Origin: Thermoplasmatota archaeon
GTDB lineage: Archaea > Thermoplasmatota > Thermoplasmata > Lutacidiplasmatales > JAMCUS01
Direction: 5' to 3'
Assembly: GCA_023379385.1 (NCBI GenBank)
Contig: JAMCUS010000013.1
Location: 36,635 to 100,634, forward strand
Length of the DNA stretch: 64,000 nt
Shown here: in pieces, positions 33,833 to 43,155 of the stretch
Position numbering within the stretch: the stretch's first letter is position 1
How the letters are laid out: each line of letters opens with the position of its first letter
Position numbers and translations under genes: made by a program
Notes under the pieces: model-generated
What the model was told of the DNA's origin: nothing
The model's database searches: none
The model's input: the letters and a program-made list of their open reading frames with translations, nothing else

Positions 33833-36421
33833 TTAAATCTGTTGACGTAAAAATGATAAAACCTCTTTCACAACTTTTTCAAAAATAATAGAGAATTGAG
33901 AATCTGGTACATCTTTAAATGTATATTCCGTCAGAGAATTACTTCCACCTCCATTACCATATGGAATTGCCTGTTTAATCACTGGTAAAATTTTCCTGCA
34001 GTCAACATCTATATCGTCAGAACGTCCGCAATAGATATAATTGAGGTCTCCCTTTTTTAATCCAATAAAAGCAAATACATTTTTGGTGGTCAAAATTTTT
34101 AGAAATTGTTTAATATTTACATCAAACGTTATAATTGTATGTACATATTTCACATTCCCGATATTGTCTGAAAGCTCTATAAGGCTTTTTATATACCCGT
34201 TGATCCTATCCATTTCGGTATTATCAATAATTGATTTATATTTTTTATTATCGGATATGAGGTTTACTATTTTTTTTATAATGGTATCGTCATTCGCGTC
34301 TGTTATTTCATTAACACGATCTATCAACATTTCTCTGTCTTGAATTTTTTTCAATGCCAAGTCTCCGCACAGGTATTCCAATCTGACAACACCATCCTGA
34401 AGCCTTTTTACATCTGTAATCTTAAGTAATCCTACCTGTGAAGTGTTGGTACAATGAGTACCACCACAGGCTTCAACATCAAAATTTTCAATATCAATAA
34501 TTCTTAACATTTTTCCAGGAACTGCACCGCCTTGATATATTGTAAAACCGTATCTTTTTTCTGCTTCAGACCTTTCCATGAAATAACTGTCAATTTTTAC
34601 GGAAGCCAGAATCTCTGTATTTATAAGATTTTCAATCGCTTTTCTCTCATCAACTGTCACATGTTTATAGTGTGTAAGATCAATTCTGGCTGAGTCAATT
34701 CCCTTAAAAGCCCCTGCCTGCCATACATGTTTTCCAAGAATTTTTCTAGCAGCACCGTTTATAAGATGGGCGCCTGTATGATGTCTCATCAACCTCAATC
34801 TGCGTTCTCTATCAATTGAACATTTAACTGTTTTTCCAGCATAAAAATCATTTATAAATTGGTTATCTATGTGATGTAATATTATTTTACTAACTCGCTC
34901 CACATCTTTAACATATATTCCATCAATTGTACCCGTATCGGTTACCTGTCCTCCTCCAGTGGGGTAAAAATAAGTTTCGTTTAAAATTAAACTATCTTTG
35001 TATATGGCAACAACCTTTGCATTAAAGTCAAGTGTGAATGGATCGTTGTAATATTTTATAATGGTGTCCTCTACACCCAGATCCAGTGTTTTAACCCCTA
35101 TAGCTTCACGTTTTGAACCTCCTTTTTTGGAAATCTTTGCGTAAAAATCATCCGGAATATTTACAGGCAGTTTTGTGAAATCTTTAACAATTTCTGGGTT
35201 AAGGCCATGGCTTTCATACAATTTAATTAACAGATCTTCGTCAAATATCTTTTTCTCATCTATCAGATCTCTTTCAAATTTTTGTACAATGCTTTTTCCT
35301 TTTTTGAGTGTTTCAAAATACTTATTGTATTCAAATCTCACCATGTCAAGAAGTTCTTCTCTGAAATCAATTAATTTTACATTTTTTCTGGATTCTATTG
35401 TGATAATATGATCAACTATATCTATCAATGAATCTATTCTGCCAAGTTTATTCATTATATTTATCATTCTGCGTAATAAAACCCTTGCAAAGTATCCTTC
35501 TTTAACATTGGAAGGTACAACGCCATCGAATAACATGTATATTATTGATTTGCTATGATCCAGTAAAATATAATATAACGGCATTTCCTCGTTACTTAAT
35601 TTTCCTATGATGGGATCTATAACCTTTACATAATCTTTAAAAACAGCTTCATAAGCGGTTTTAGACCCTGTGGATAACCAGCATAATCTTTCCAATCCAT
35701 AACCAGTATCCACAACCTTAAGTGGCATATCTGTAAGGGTATTATCATTTTTAATATATTGCATAAATACCAGTGTAGCCACTTCTACACCCATCACACC
35801 AACAGAAAGGGATGGACCAGCATTTCCACCACCTTCCCATACCTCCTCCTTATATGTGACATTTTCGGAAGGAATCTTTAAAGTATCTACTAAAAATCTA
35901 TTACACAACTCTACTGTTTTATCTTTATAATAAATGTATTTATCCTTTTTATTAAAGGCATGGTGAGCCATCATCTCAAAGAATGTAAAATGCCTTCCTG
36001 AATATCCAACGTTGTCTATATCATTAAATCTAAGACAAGGTTGAGATATTACAAGTGGATTAGCAGGTGGATCTATTACTCCATTAGTTACCCATGGCTG
36101 AAAATCATAAATAGAAGCCTGTGTGAAAAACACATCGTCTCGCCATCTTGCTACAACTGGATACCTGTTAATTTCTGTATGCCCGTTTGATTTGAAAAAA
36201 TTTATGAAGCTATCTCTCATCTTATCCAATGAATATTCCATATCAGTAGGTGGATGATTTATAAATTCATAACTCCTGCAGGGCTCCTCTGCACATGTGT
36301 TCACATCTTCAGATGCCCAGAAATAACTTCCACAATGTGTACATTTATTTCTTTTGAACTTATTGTCTATAAAAAAATTTAGTCTATATTCGTTTTCATT
36401 CATTGTAGCAGTATATTCCAT
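33833..36421 (-). CDS. alaS: Alanyl-tRNA synthetase, archaeal type
   Basis: An 862-residue class II synthetase. The archaeal N-terminal extension with CTHCG...C...C is present. Motif 1 and 2 regions follow (ARWRDDVFFTQASIYDFQPW, LRFNDIDNVGYSGRHFTFFEM). The editing domain starts near 555 with HHTGAHLINGAAR, and CGGTHCTN supplies the second zinc-ligand pair; the C-terminal dimerisation part is present. It attaches alanine to tRNA-Ala and clears mischarged Ser/Gly. An alternative start is the ATG six codons in. Confidence 0.94.
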   Translation of the reverse strand: MEYTATMNENEYRLNFFIDNKFKRNKCTHCGSYFWASEDVNTCAEEPCRSYEFINHPPTDMEYSLDKMRDSFINFFKSNGHTEINRYPVVARWRDDVFFTQASIYDFQPWVTNGVIDPPANPLVISQPCLRFNDIDNVGYSGRHFTFFEMMAHHAFNKKDKYIYYKDKTVELCNRFLVDTLKIPSENVTYKEEVWEGGGNAGPSLSVGVMGVEVATLVFMQYIKNDNTLTDMPLKVVDTGYGLERLCWLSTGSKTAYEAVFKDYVKVIDPIIGKLSNEEMPLYYILLDHSKSIIYMLFDGVVPSNVKEGYFARVLLRRMINIMNKLGRIDSLIDIVDHIITIESRKNVKLIDFREELLDMVRFEYNKYFETLKKGKSIVQKFERDLIDEKKIFDEDLLIKLYESHGLNPEIVKDFTKLPVNIPDDFYAKISKKGGSKREAIGVKTLDLGVEDTIIKYYNDPFTLDFNAKVVAIYKDSLILNETYFYPTGGGQVTDTGTIDGIYVKDVERVSKIILHHIDNQFINDFYAGKTVKCSIDRERRLRLMRHHTGAHLINGAARKILGKHVWQAGAFKGIDSARIDLTHYKHVTVDERKAIENLINTEILASVKIDSYFMERSEAEKRYGFTIYQGGAVPGKMLRIIDIENFDVEACGGTHCTNTSQVGLLKITDVKRLQDGVVRLEYLCGDLALKKIQDREMLIDRVNEITDANDDTIIKKIVNLISDNKKYKSIIDNTEMDRINGYIKSLIELSDNIGNVKYVHTIITFDVNIKQFLKILTTKNVFAFIGLKKGDLNYIYCGRSDDIDVDCRKILPVIKQAIPYGNGGGSNSLTEYTFKDVPDSQFSIIFEKVVKEVLSFLRQQI

Positions 36422-36595
36422 TACATTATTTTAACATTTTTCATACCTACAAAAACAAAAAAGATATGAATAGTATTATTAACATCCTTTCTTTAATCTT
36501 TTTAACATCTCAATATATACATTTTTTCACGATAAAAATATATATAACACAAAACATCTCAAATTAGTTAGCAATATTAGCGAGGATAGAAAAAT

Positions 36596-37327
36596 ATGGT
36601 ATCAAAAGCAACCAAAACATCTGGTAGTGGAAAAGGCACAAGAAAGGTAAAGGATAAATGGAGAGCAAAAAACGCATACAAAATAATTGCGCCTCTTATA
36701 TTTAATTCTGCCCATATCGGAAATACTTTATCTGACGACCCCAGTAAGGTAATTGGTAGAGTTATAACGGTATCTGCACAAGATTTGAATGGTGATATAT
36801 CTAAGGCACATATAAAACTTAAATTTAAAATAACAGGTCAGAGTGGAAATGATTTTCATACGGTATTTTATGGACTGGATTTAACAAGTGATTATCTCAG
36901 ACGATTAACAAGAAGAAAAAGGTCTAAAATTGATCTATCTGTAAAAGCTACCACATCCGATAATGGTGTTTTCAAGATTAAACTTTTATCAATATCTGAA
37001 AGAAGATTACAATCCACTGTTAAAGCGGCTTTGAGAAATAAGTTATCTACAACAGTAAAAGAAATAATATCCAAAAAAAATTTTGAAGAAACAATAACAT
37101 ATGTAATGGGTAGCAATGTTATAAAGGATTTAGTTAGTGTGTGTAAAAACATCTACATTCTTAAGAAGCTAGATATTAGACGTGTAGAGGTAGTTTCTTT
37201 ACCAGCAGCAACTGCTAAAAATGAAACCAATGACGCTAAAGGGTTGGATACGAGCCATGCTGAGGAAAACATAGTAAAAGAAGATGATGTAGAGGTTGAA
37301 CCAAAAAATAATACTGAAGAAATTTAA
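36596..37327 (+). CDS. rps3ae: Small ribosomal subunit protein S3Ae (eS1)
   Basis: A 243-residue protein matching archaeal S3Ae: DKWRAKNAYKIIAPLIFN at the N-terminus, IGNTLSDDPSKVIGRV, and DYLRRLTRRKRSKID in the middle. It belongs to the small-subunit head/platform near the mRNA exit. The last 40 residues are acidic and low-complexity, longer than I expect for the family. It precedes tRNA-Met by 13 bases on the same strand. A GAGG site lies about 11 bases before ATG. Confidence 0.93.
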   Translation: MVSKATKTSGSGKGTRKVKDKWRAKNAYKIIAPLIFNSAHIGNTLSDDPSKVIGRVITVSAQDLNGDISKAHIKLKFKITGQSGNDFHTVFYGLDLTSDYLRRLTRRKRSKIDLSVKATTSDNGVFKIKLLSISERRLQSTVKAALRNKLSTTVKEIISKKNFEETITYVMGSNVIKDLVSVCKNIYILKKLDIRRVEVVSLPAATAKNETNDAKGLDTSHAEENIVKEDDVEVEPKNNTEEI

Positions 37328-37340
37328 ACTAATAATTAAA

Positions 37341-37440
37341 GTCGGGGTGGCTCAGACTGGTAGAGTATCGGACTCATAGGGTTTATTTATGATACTACCG
37401 GAGATATCCGGGGGCCGCGAGTTCAAATCTCGCCCCCGAC
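37341..37440 (+). tRNA. Elongator tRNA-Met (CAU) with 27-nt intron
   Basis: Acceptor stem GTCGGGG/CCCCGAC. The anticodon stem TCGGA (37368-37372) pairs with TCCGG (37407-37411) once 27 bases at 37379-37405 are removed, the canonical 37/38 position; the anticodon CAT is at 37375-37377. The T-arm GCGAG-TTCAAAT-CTCGC is normal. The body resembles archaeal elongator tRNA-Met; tRNA-Ile with a modified CAU is a less likely alternative. Confidence 0.87.
37379..37405 (+). other. tRNA-Met intron at 37/38
   Basis: The 27 bases interrupt the anticodon loop between positions 37 and 38. Their removal leaves CTCATAA as the loop. Confidence 0.8.
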
Positions 37441-37441
37441 A

Positions 37442-38275
37442 CTACATTTTTAGCTGGATCTTAATTTTACATACCATATAACCGCAAAGGGCAAAAAAAA
37501 TTCTTATTACACCTACCATTGACGAGATCTCTTTTATCATGTTTGCGGGTCTATAACCCCTCCACAAATTTCCATGCTTTACAGTAAGTTGCTTTCTACC
37601 ATATCCATTCCAGAATGCCTGTTTTATAAACAAAAAAATATTTTCACGCGCGTAATGTGTAACAATAACAGTATCTACATATTCTATTTTTCCTCCGATT
37701 TTAATGGCATTCATGTTAAGATCAATATCTTCTGCCGTTATAAATGAGACGTCAAAACAGTCTATTTTTCTAAAAAGGTCAGCAGGGTATGCAAGATTTG
37801 TTGATGGATATGTAACGTCATATCCATTTACATACAATTCCACCCTCTCTAATCCACGATATCTTTTTTTACCAGCGGAAATGGTTTTTCCAGCTATAAC
37901 TGTTGTTTTATCATAATGTTTTCTGATTTCTTTTACCCAGTTTCTGTCAGCAATACAATCACCATCTATAAATGCATAAATTTTTCCATGTCCCCTGCTA
38001 CATCCGTAATTTCTTCCCGTGGCTCTATTTCCAGGGTGTGTATATAAATTTATACAATCATATTTTTTTATATATTTTTCAATAATTTGTCTAGTATTGT
38101 CTGTGCTATTCGCGTCTACAATTATTATATTTACAGGTGGCTCCTGAATAACCAAACTATCGAGCAACTTTTCTATGTGTTTACTCTCATTCTTTACAGT
38201 TATTATAATATCTACCAGTAACTTTTCATCATCTTTGTTAAAAGTGTTCTGTTTAATATCTGTAGTTTCATTCAT
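37442..38275 (-). CDS. Family 2 glycosyltransferase
   Basis: A 277-residue GT-A glycosyltransferase: LVDIIITVKNESKHIEKLL at the start, VDANSTDNT for nucleotide binding and the DXD motif FIDGDC near residue 105. An SFITAEDIDLN acidic motif lies near 190, and one C-terminal hydrophobic helix near 255-270. It probably decorates surface lipids or proteins at the membrane. The stop codon is one base from the end of the convergent tRNA-Met. It follows tsr3 by 29 bases on the same strand. Confidence 0.8.
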   Translation of the reverse strand: MNETTDIKQNTFNKDDEKLLVDIIITVKNESKHIEKLLDSLVIQEPPVNIIIVDANSTDNTRQIIEKYIKKYDCINLYTHPGNRATGRNYGCSRGHGKIYAFIDGDCIADRNWVKEIRKHYDKTTVIAGKTISAGKKRYRGLERVELYVNGYDVTYPSTNLAYPADLFRKIDCFDVSFITAEDIDLNMNAIKIGGKIEYVDTVIVTHYARENIFLFIKQAFWNGYGRKQLTVKHGNLWRGYRPANMIKEISSMVGVIRIFFALCGYMVCKIKIQLKM

Positions 38276-38304
38276 TAAATATCACCAGAATGCATCTCAT
38301 TAAT

Positions 38305-38799
38305 TTATAATAGTTTATATTTTTCCAATAATTCTTTATTAATATCTATAAATGTGCTACCCCATTTAAATTTTGATAATATATATCCAGAATAATCTGT
38401 GTAATTTGATATATACAAAATTGCGGATAAAGCTTCTACAGTAGATAATCTTCCAGGTTTACCATAGCTTACAGGATTTGCAGCAATTAATGGCGGCAAT
38501 TTTAATCCGTATTCAAAAATGTATTTTTCTTTGAAAAATAAAATATTGTTTTCTATAAGTTTCCAGGATGTATCTATAGCTACTACGCCATATTTTTCAA
38601 GTCTATCTTTGTATTTACTCGTATATGTATTATTTGAAAATGGCCACAGTACTATTGCATTGTTGAGTATCGCTCTGTTTGTTAAAAAAATTTCTTTTGC
38701 TAGTTTAAAATGTTTTAATTTTTTAGCAGTACATTTTTTAGGATCATCATTTTTAAGGTCTATGAAAAAGAGTTTTGGAACTTTTGCATCTATAAACAT
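38305..38799 (-). CDS. tsr3: Tsr3-type rRNA aminocarboxypropyltransferase (DUF367)
   Basis: A 164-residue protein of the DUF367/Tsr3 family, which transfers an aminocarboxypropyl group from S-adenosylmethionine to a modified uridine of small-subunit rRNA. Visible signatures are DPKKCTAKKL near residue 20, AIDTSWKLIE near 75 and LPPLIAANPVSYGKPGRLSTVEALSA near 100-125. The length is normal for archaea. Confidence 0.87.
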   Translation of the reverse strand: MFIDAKVPKLFFIDLKNDDPKKCTAKKLKHFKLAKEIFLTNRAILNNAIVLWPFSNNTYTSKYKDRLEKYGVVAIDTSWKLIENNILFFKEKYIFEYGLKLPPLIAANPVSYGKPGRLSTVEALSAILYISNYTDYSGYILSKFKWGSTFIDINKELLEKYKLL

Positions 38800-38948
38800 A
38801 AATTATCATCTATTACTTAATATATGTATTTTTTTAATACATAGGATGTATATCAACCCTTAACTCCTGTTTTCACGAAATAGGTTGGTATTGAGTTTTT
38901 CGTCTAACATTCGTGTCCCCCTTAGTACTTACGTTACTATCACTTTCG

Positions 38949-39151
38949 TATCTGTTTAGCTTTGTGCCAATATTATTTATTAAAATATATTGTTGCATCA
39001 TTTATTTTCCAATTATTGTCGGCTTTTGTAACTGTTTTTGCATAACTGGTTAATGGATTGTCCTTACTTTTAAACGCTTTTATCAGTTTATTATCAGGGT
39101 GTTCATCTTTAAGGTATTGCTTACAGTCTGACTTTAGGTCAAACAAATATC
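38949..39151 (-). pseudogene. C-terminal fragment of an unknown protein, repeated at 63026
   Basis: The minus strand encodes about 58 residues in one frame, ending ADNNWKINDATIYFNK and a stop, with no start codon. The DNA is about 200 bp and clearly similar to 63026-63229, where the frame is broken. Such a repeated 3' end is typical of a decayed transposase or other multicopy gene; the family is not recognised. Confidence 0.6.
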
Positions 39152-39419
39152 AAAAACAATTAAATTTTTACCTAATTTATAAGACGTATAAATTATAAAA
39201 GCACTGAAAGAGCAGTATTAAAAATGGATAAAGGAGTAAAGGGATGGGATGATCTATTTTCCCCTTTATCCAATATGATATTAACTACACATAGCTATAT
39301 ATATTTTGCTATTATAAATAATGTAAACTTCATAATTTTATCTCAAAGCACGTTTTATGGTCAATATCTGCTCAAAAATATATTTATACATGTGGAAGCA
39401 GTTGAATCATAATATATTA

Positions 39420-39603
39420 CAATAGTTTTGCATTCATTTCATTATATAAAAATATTTATTAACTTCTGGATTCAATAAATAACATAGAATTACAGAATAT
39501 TAAATAATCTTTAATATTTTATAATGTTTAAAATTGACATCTGGTTATTAATAGATAAATAGAAATAGCATTTTTATTTTTACATATATATGCAAAACTA
39601 TTG
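39420..39603. mobile_element. MITE-like element, copy 2
   Basis: A 184-bp element with 13-bp inverted repeats CAATAGTTTTGCA/TGCAAAACTATTG, flanked by a perfect 7-bp direct repeat TATATTA (39413-39419 and 39604-39610), a likely target-site duplication. Most differences from copy 1 are transitions, many toward A or T in this copy. Confidence 0.85.
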
Positions 39604-39837
39604 TATATTACAACTCACAACATAATGACATCTACATCACTATAGTTAATTGCCCTATCTTTTATATCTTTTAATTGATAACAAGGCAGATTTTACGAAG
39701 GTTTTACAATATCATAAAGTATATTTTATGCGTTTTATAATATGTATAATCATCGTTAATGTTGACTATATCATACCTGTTAAGTTATATATAAATACAA
39801 AGATATCTTTATATAACATAATGAGGTGTTAGTTTAC

Positions 39838-41067
39838 ATGGCTGATTCTAAAGGAGTGTCTGGTAGCTCCAAATCCAATATATATGACAAAATTTTAATA
39901 TATATTATTAAAAAAGGAAAGGGTAACAAAGATATATCTAGAAATGACTTTATAAGAGATTTGAGAAAGGAGTTTAGCCAATTTTCATACAGTGATATTG
40001 AAAAAACCATACCAGAATTAACAAAAAATGGACATATTAGTATACAATGGGTTGGCGTTGGCGATTTCAATGTAAATATAACACAAAAGGGTATTGAATA
40101 TATTGAATCAAACAAAGAAAAGATGGAACAGATCGGAGCTTCTCTTTCTTTGAAAGATGTAAAAAATGAAATCAAAGGATCAAAAAAAGCACCTAATGTG
40201 TTAGAGATTGTTGAACAACCAACTAATACAGGTATGGATAACAATGTCAAAGAAATAAGCTATTCAGAATTAGATGAAAATAAAACAAAAAATAGCTTGC
40301 CTGATATAAAAGATGTAAAAAATGAAGGTTATATTCCTTCACCTATATCTGATAATATAAAAAATAATATGCTGGAAAGAGAAAAAAGGTTAATGGAATT
40401 GGAAAATGAATACAAAAAGAATAAAACGAATTTAGAAAATATGGAAGAAGAACTGAATAAGAGAAATAAAATATTGGATGAAAAAGAATCTAAAATAAAT
40501 GAAATGAAGATAAAATTTAATGAATTAATTGAGAATCTAAAGAATGATATAAATGAAAAGGATCGTATGATATCTACATTAAAAAATGAAAATGAAAATA
40601 TTAAAAAAATGTACAGTAATGTAGAAACAGTTAAAGAAAATGAAGAAATCAAAAATAAACAGAAAGAACTTTTAGACAAGGAAGCCGAGTTAAATAATAT
40701 TAAACTTGAAATATCTGGAGAAAAAGATATAATGATTCAGCATGAGCTAGATCTTTCTACAACGGAATATGAATTAGAGGAAAAAAAGAAACTGTTAGAA
40801 AAGGAATATGAACAATTGGCTATTGAAAGAAACAAAAGAAATGTTATTATCAAGGCAATTGAAGGCAGAGAAAAACAATTAGATGAGATGGAAAACAAAA
40901 TTAAAGAAAAGGAAAAGTCTATTAATATTGCAAAAGAAACTATCAAAAGAATTCTGTCTATGTGGTTAGAAAAAATAGAAAAGATGGATGTTACATTGCA
41001 TTCATATATGAATTCTGCTCAGGAACTTAAAATAACAATAGAAGATATTTATAAATACATGAAATAA
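39838..41067 (+). CDS. Winged-helix and long coiled-coil protein
   Basis: A 409-residue protein. Residues about 10-100 look like a winged-helix domain (SRNDFIRDLRKEF, YSDIEKTIPELTKNGHISIQW). After a linker, residues about 165-380 form a continuous Lys/Glu-rich coiled coil, and the C-terminus is a short helical region. I start at ATG 39838, with GAGGTG 9 bases upstream. TATA boxes at 39786-39797 and 39809-39816 predict either a 20-base leader or none. The architecture recalls DNA-tethering or chromosome-organising proteins, but no family is recognised. Confidence 0.7.
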   Translation: MADSKGVSGSSKSNIYDKILIYIIKKGKGNKDISRNDFIRDLRKEFSQFSYSDIEKTIPELTKNGHISIQWVGVGDFNVNITQKGIEYIESNKEKMEQIGASLSLKDVKNEIKGSKKAPNVLEIVEQPTNTGMDNNVKEISYSELDENKTKNSLPDIKDVKNEGYIPSPISDNIKNNMLEREKRLMELENEYKKNKTNLENMEEELNKRNKILDEKESKINEMKIKFNELIENLKNDINEKDRMISTLKNENENIKKMYSNVETVKENEEIKNKQKELLDKEAELNNIKLEISGEKDIMIQHELDLSTTEYELEEKKKLLEKEYEQLAIERNKRNVIIKAIEGREKQLDEMENKIKEKEKSINIAKETIKRILSMWLEKIEKMDVTLHSYMNSAQELKITIEDIYKYMK

Positions 41068-41068
41068 C

Positions 41069-41088
41069 CCCAAATTACATGTTTTGGG
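41069..41088 (+). terminator. Hairpin after the coiled-coil gene
   Basis: CCCAAA (41069-41074) pairs with TTTGGG (41083-41088) across an 8-base loop directly after the stop codon. It may mark the transcript end. Confidence 0.4.
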
Positions 41089-42168
41089 ACAAAATTATGT
41101 ATGCGTAGCTCTACTTCATCGACGTACCTTGATATGTATTGATTGATTCACCTACAATCTTTTTTACAGAGTTCCGCGCTGTCTGTATGAATGCTATATG
41201 AGATCTAACCTATATCTATGAAAACGGATTATGATATGATGATCCTAGATGTGGGGAGGGGGAGTTGAGAAGTATTGTGAGCAGCGTTAAGATACCTATC
41301 TACTTCCAATCAACAGTTATTACACATGTGTATCCTATCAGACAGAGTCTTCTTTACCACCGACAGGTTGACTGAATATTAAAATCTCTGTTTTGCAGCC
41401 CTTCATTGAGGCTCTTAGTCAGTCATAAGAGCCGCATAGGAGGTGGATTAAATGTATAAACGAAAATGAACCCATCAATGAATAGTACATTCAATCAAGA
41501 AAAGGAAGGGATCTTGGAAGTTTGCACATGTGTCCACAATGCGCAAACTCACGAGAATGATATACAAAATGCTAACAGAGAGAGAGGAGTGGAAATACCA
41601 AAGTCCTGTACTGACAGAGAAGAAGCTGCCAAAGCTTGAGGAGGAATGAACCAATCCGGATAAACAGGTCAACGAAACCTGCTGCATGGCTATGCCTTCC
41701 ATGAGTCAAATATTTGAACTCTTGGTGCTGAGTGCCAGTATCTGTCTTCGCTGTATTGTCAGATTGCATCTATGAATGCTTATGCGTGTTTGCGAAAAGG
41801 CAGAAAAAACAGGTTTCGCCCTGGTCCATAGGGTAGGATCATAAGGATGGAGATGTTAGCTATGTAGTAGTGAAGGGCTGACCTTAGATTTTACATGCGT
41901 GTAAGATAACAAAATATTTTGTCAAGACAATCAAAAATTCACATCCAAAAAATGTTTTTTAGGACTAAAATGGATCATTTTTGGTATTCTCTTACAGCCT
42001 GTGATCCACAATATGAGCGTAATTGACTTGTTCCATTCTGGGATCTATGGATCTTACATATTTACCAGCATTTGCAGAGTTGTAAATCAGATTCTATTAA
42101 CCTTGAGGTAAAGTGGTTGATAAAAACGTTTACAATCATATAGAAATTATGCTCTGTGGATGGCATTA
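41089..42168. other. Gene-poor region with IS110-type relic
   Basis: About 1.1 kb with no intact gene. Base composition is less AT-rich than the surroundings. The only recognised coding remnant is the IS110-like 3' fragment at 41521-41649; the rest probably derives from the same decayed insertion. Confidence 0.5.
41521..41649 (+). pseudogene. IS110-family transposase C-terminal remnant
   Basis: One frame encodes VSTMRKLTRMIYKMLTER, EEWKYQ and LTEKKLPKLEEE before a stop at 41647-41649. This is the typical C-terminus of IS110-type transposases (R-K-L-x-R-x-I-Y-x-M-L then E-E-W). The DEDD catalytic domain is not recoverable upstream, so it is a relic. Confidence 0.65.
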
Positions 42169-43155
42169 TCAATGGTGTTGATAACTCCAATAACCTGATG
42201 TTAGATTAAATTTTGATATGTTTTTATCAACTTGCCACACAGGTCTACATGAACAATCTATGTCGTCGAATATTGAGATATCCTGATGTAACGAAAATTT
42301 ATCAATTGCATTTAACACAGTTTTATCACAATTAAAACAGTTATGTGCACCCCTTAATGATCCACCACCGGTAGGACTAGAAATGATTGGTATATTAACA
42401 AATGAATGTGTTGTTTTTATAACTTCAACCACACTCCACAACCATGGTGACCTATATCTTAAATGATGAAAGAGTTCTTCTACGATCGTATTTTTCTGAA
42501 TATTAACAGGATTTATTGATATTTCATCTGAATATTTAAAAGAGTCCAATACTGATTTGATTGTATCGGCAATTGCGTCGTACTCGGATAAAAATGGTGG
42601 TTTAAGGATAAGATATGTTTTGACATATCCTCCTAATTTGTGGATAAGGTCTGCTTTTATGCAAAATTGTTTGAAGGAGAACGATTTATTTATAAAAACC
42701 CTTCTTATGTAATCAGAGCTACTTTCCAATCCAATCGCTATATATATTTTCTGTTCTGGTTCCAGAAGTGGTAATATATTTTTTTCAGTTATAAATTCCG
42801 GTCTACTTTCAATAATTATCTTTTTTGCATTATGAAAATTAGATATTATCCATGATCTTATATCTGCTGGAATCTCATGTTCATCCAAAAAACTACCAGA
42901 AGTATATATTTTTACTATCTTTTCACCTTTATAGTGTTTTATTACATTTCTGATTTGCTTTATTAGATCCTCTTTATTTATTGGTGTCTTTGAAACATCG
43001 TTTACATATCCACACATAGTACATTTTTTATTCTCTCTGAATATGCAACCTACGGTATTTAATATAATTACAAAAGCATCTACCACAGTATTATTGTATA
43101 TTTCCTTTTCATACCAGTATGATATGACGTGTTCAGCATCGTTCATAATCCCCAT
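42169..43155 (-). CDS. Archaeosine biosynthesis radical SAM protein RaSEA
   Basis: About 328 residues. The motif GCIFRENKKCTMCGYVND near residue 36 supplies the [4Fe-4S] cysteines with the C-x7-C-x2-C spacing of the TIGR01210 family. IYTSGSFLDEHEIP, IESRPEFITE and IGLESSSDYIR are also characteristic. With ArcS, RaSEA completes archaeosine at position 15 of archaeal tRNA. Starts at TTG 43158, ATG 43155 or ATG 43146 are possible. All overlap the end of ribK, so translation is coupled. Confidence 0.85.
   Translation of the reverse strand: MGIMNDAEHVISYWYEKEIYNNTVVDAFVIILNTVGCIFRENKKCTMCGYVNDVSKTPINKEDLIKQIRNVIKHYKGEKIVKIYTSGSFLDEHEIPADIRSWIISNFHNAKKIIIESRPEFITEKNILPLLEPEQKIYIAIGLESSSDYIRRVFINKSFSFKQFCIKADLIHKLGGYVKTYLILKPPFLSEYDAIADTIKSVLDSFKYSDEISINPVNIQKNTIVEELFHHLRYRSPWLWSVVEVIKTTHSFVNIPIISSPTGGGSLRGAHNCFNCDKTVLNAIDKFSLHQDISIFDDIDCSCRPVWQVDKNISKFNLTSGYWSYQHH

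Larger units (their letters stand above)
38800..39837. other. Gene-poor region with repeat relics
   Basis: No convincing intact gene in about 1 kb. It contains a gene-fragment repeat (38949-39151), MITE copy 2 (39420-39603) and TATA-like sequences near 39786-39816 for the coiled-coil gene. An open frame at 39224-39412 has no features and ends just before the MITE; I do not call it. Confidence 0.6.

Noticed and set aside
39224-39412. 62-residue open frame between two repeats
   Set aside because: No recognisable domain, no ribosome-binding site and low-complexity AT-rich composition; it ends just before the MITE. Chance frame is more likely.
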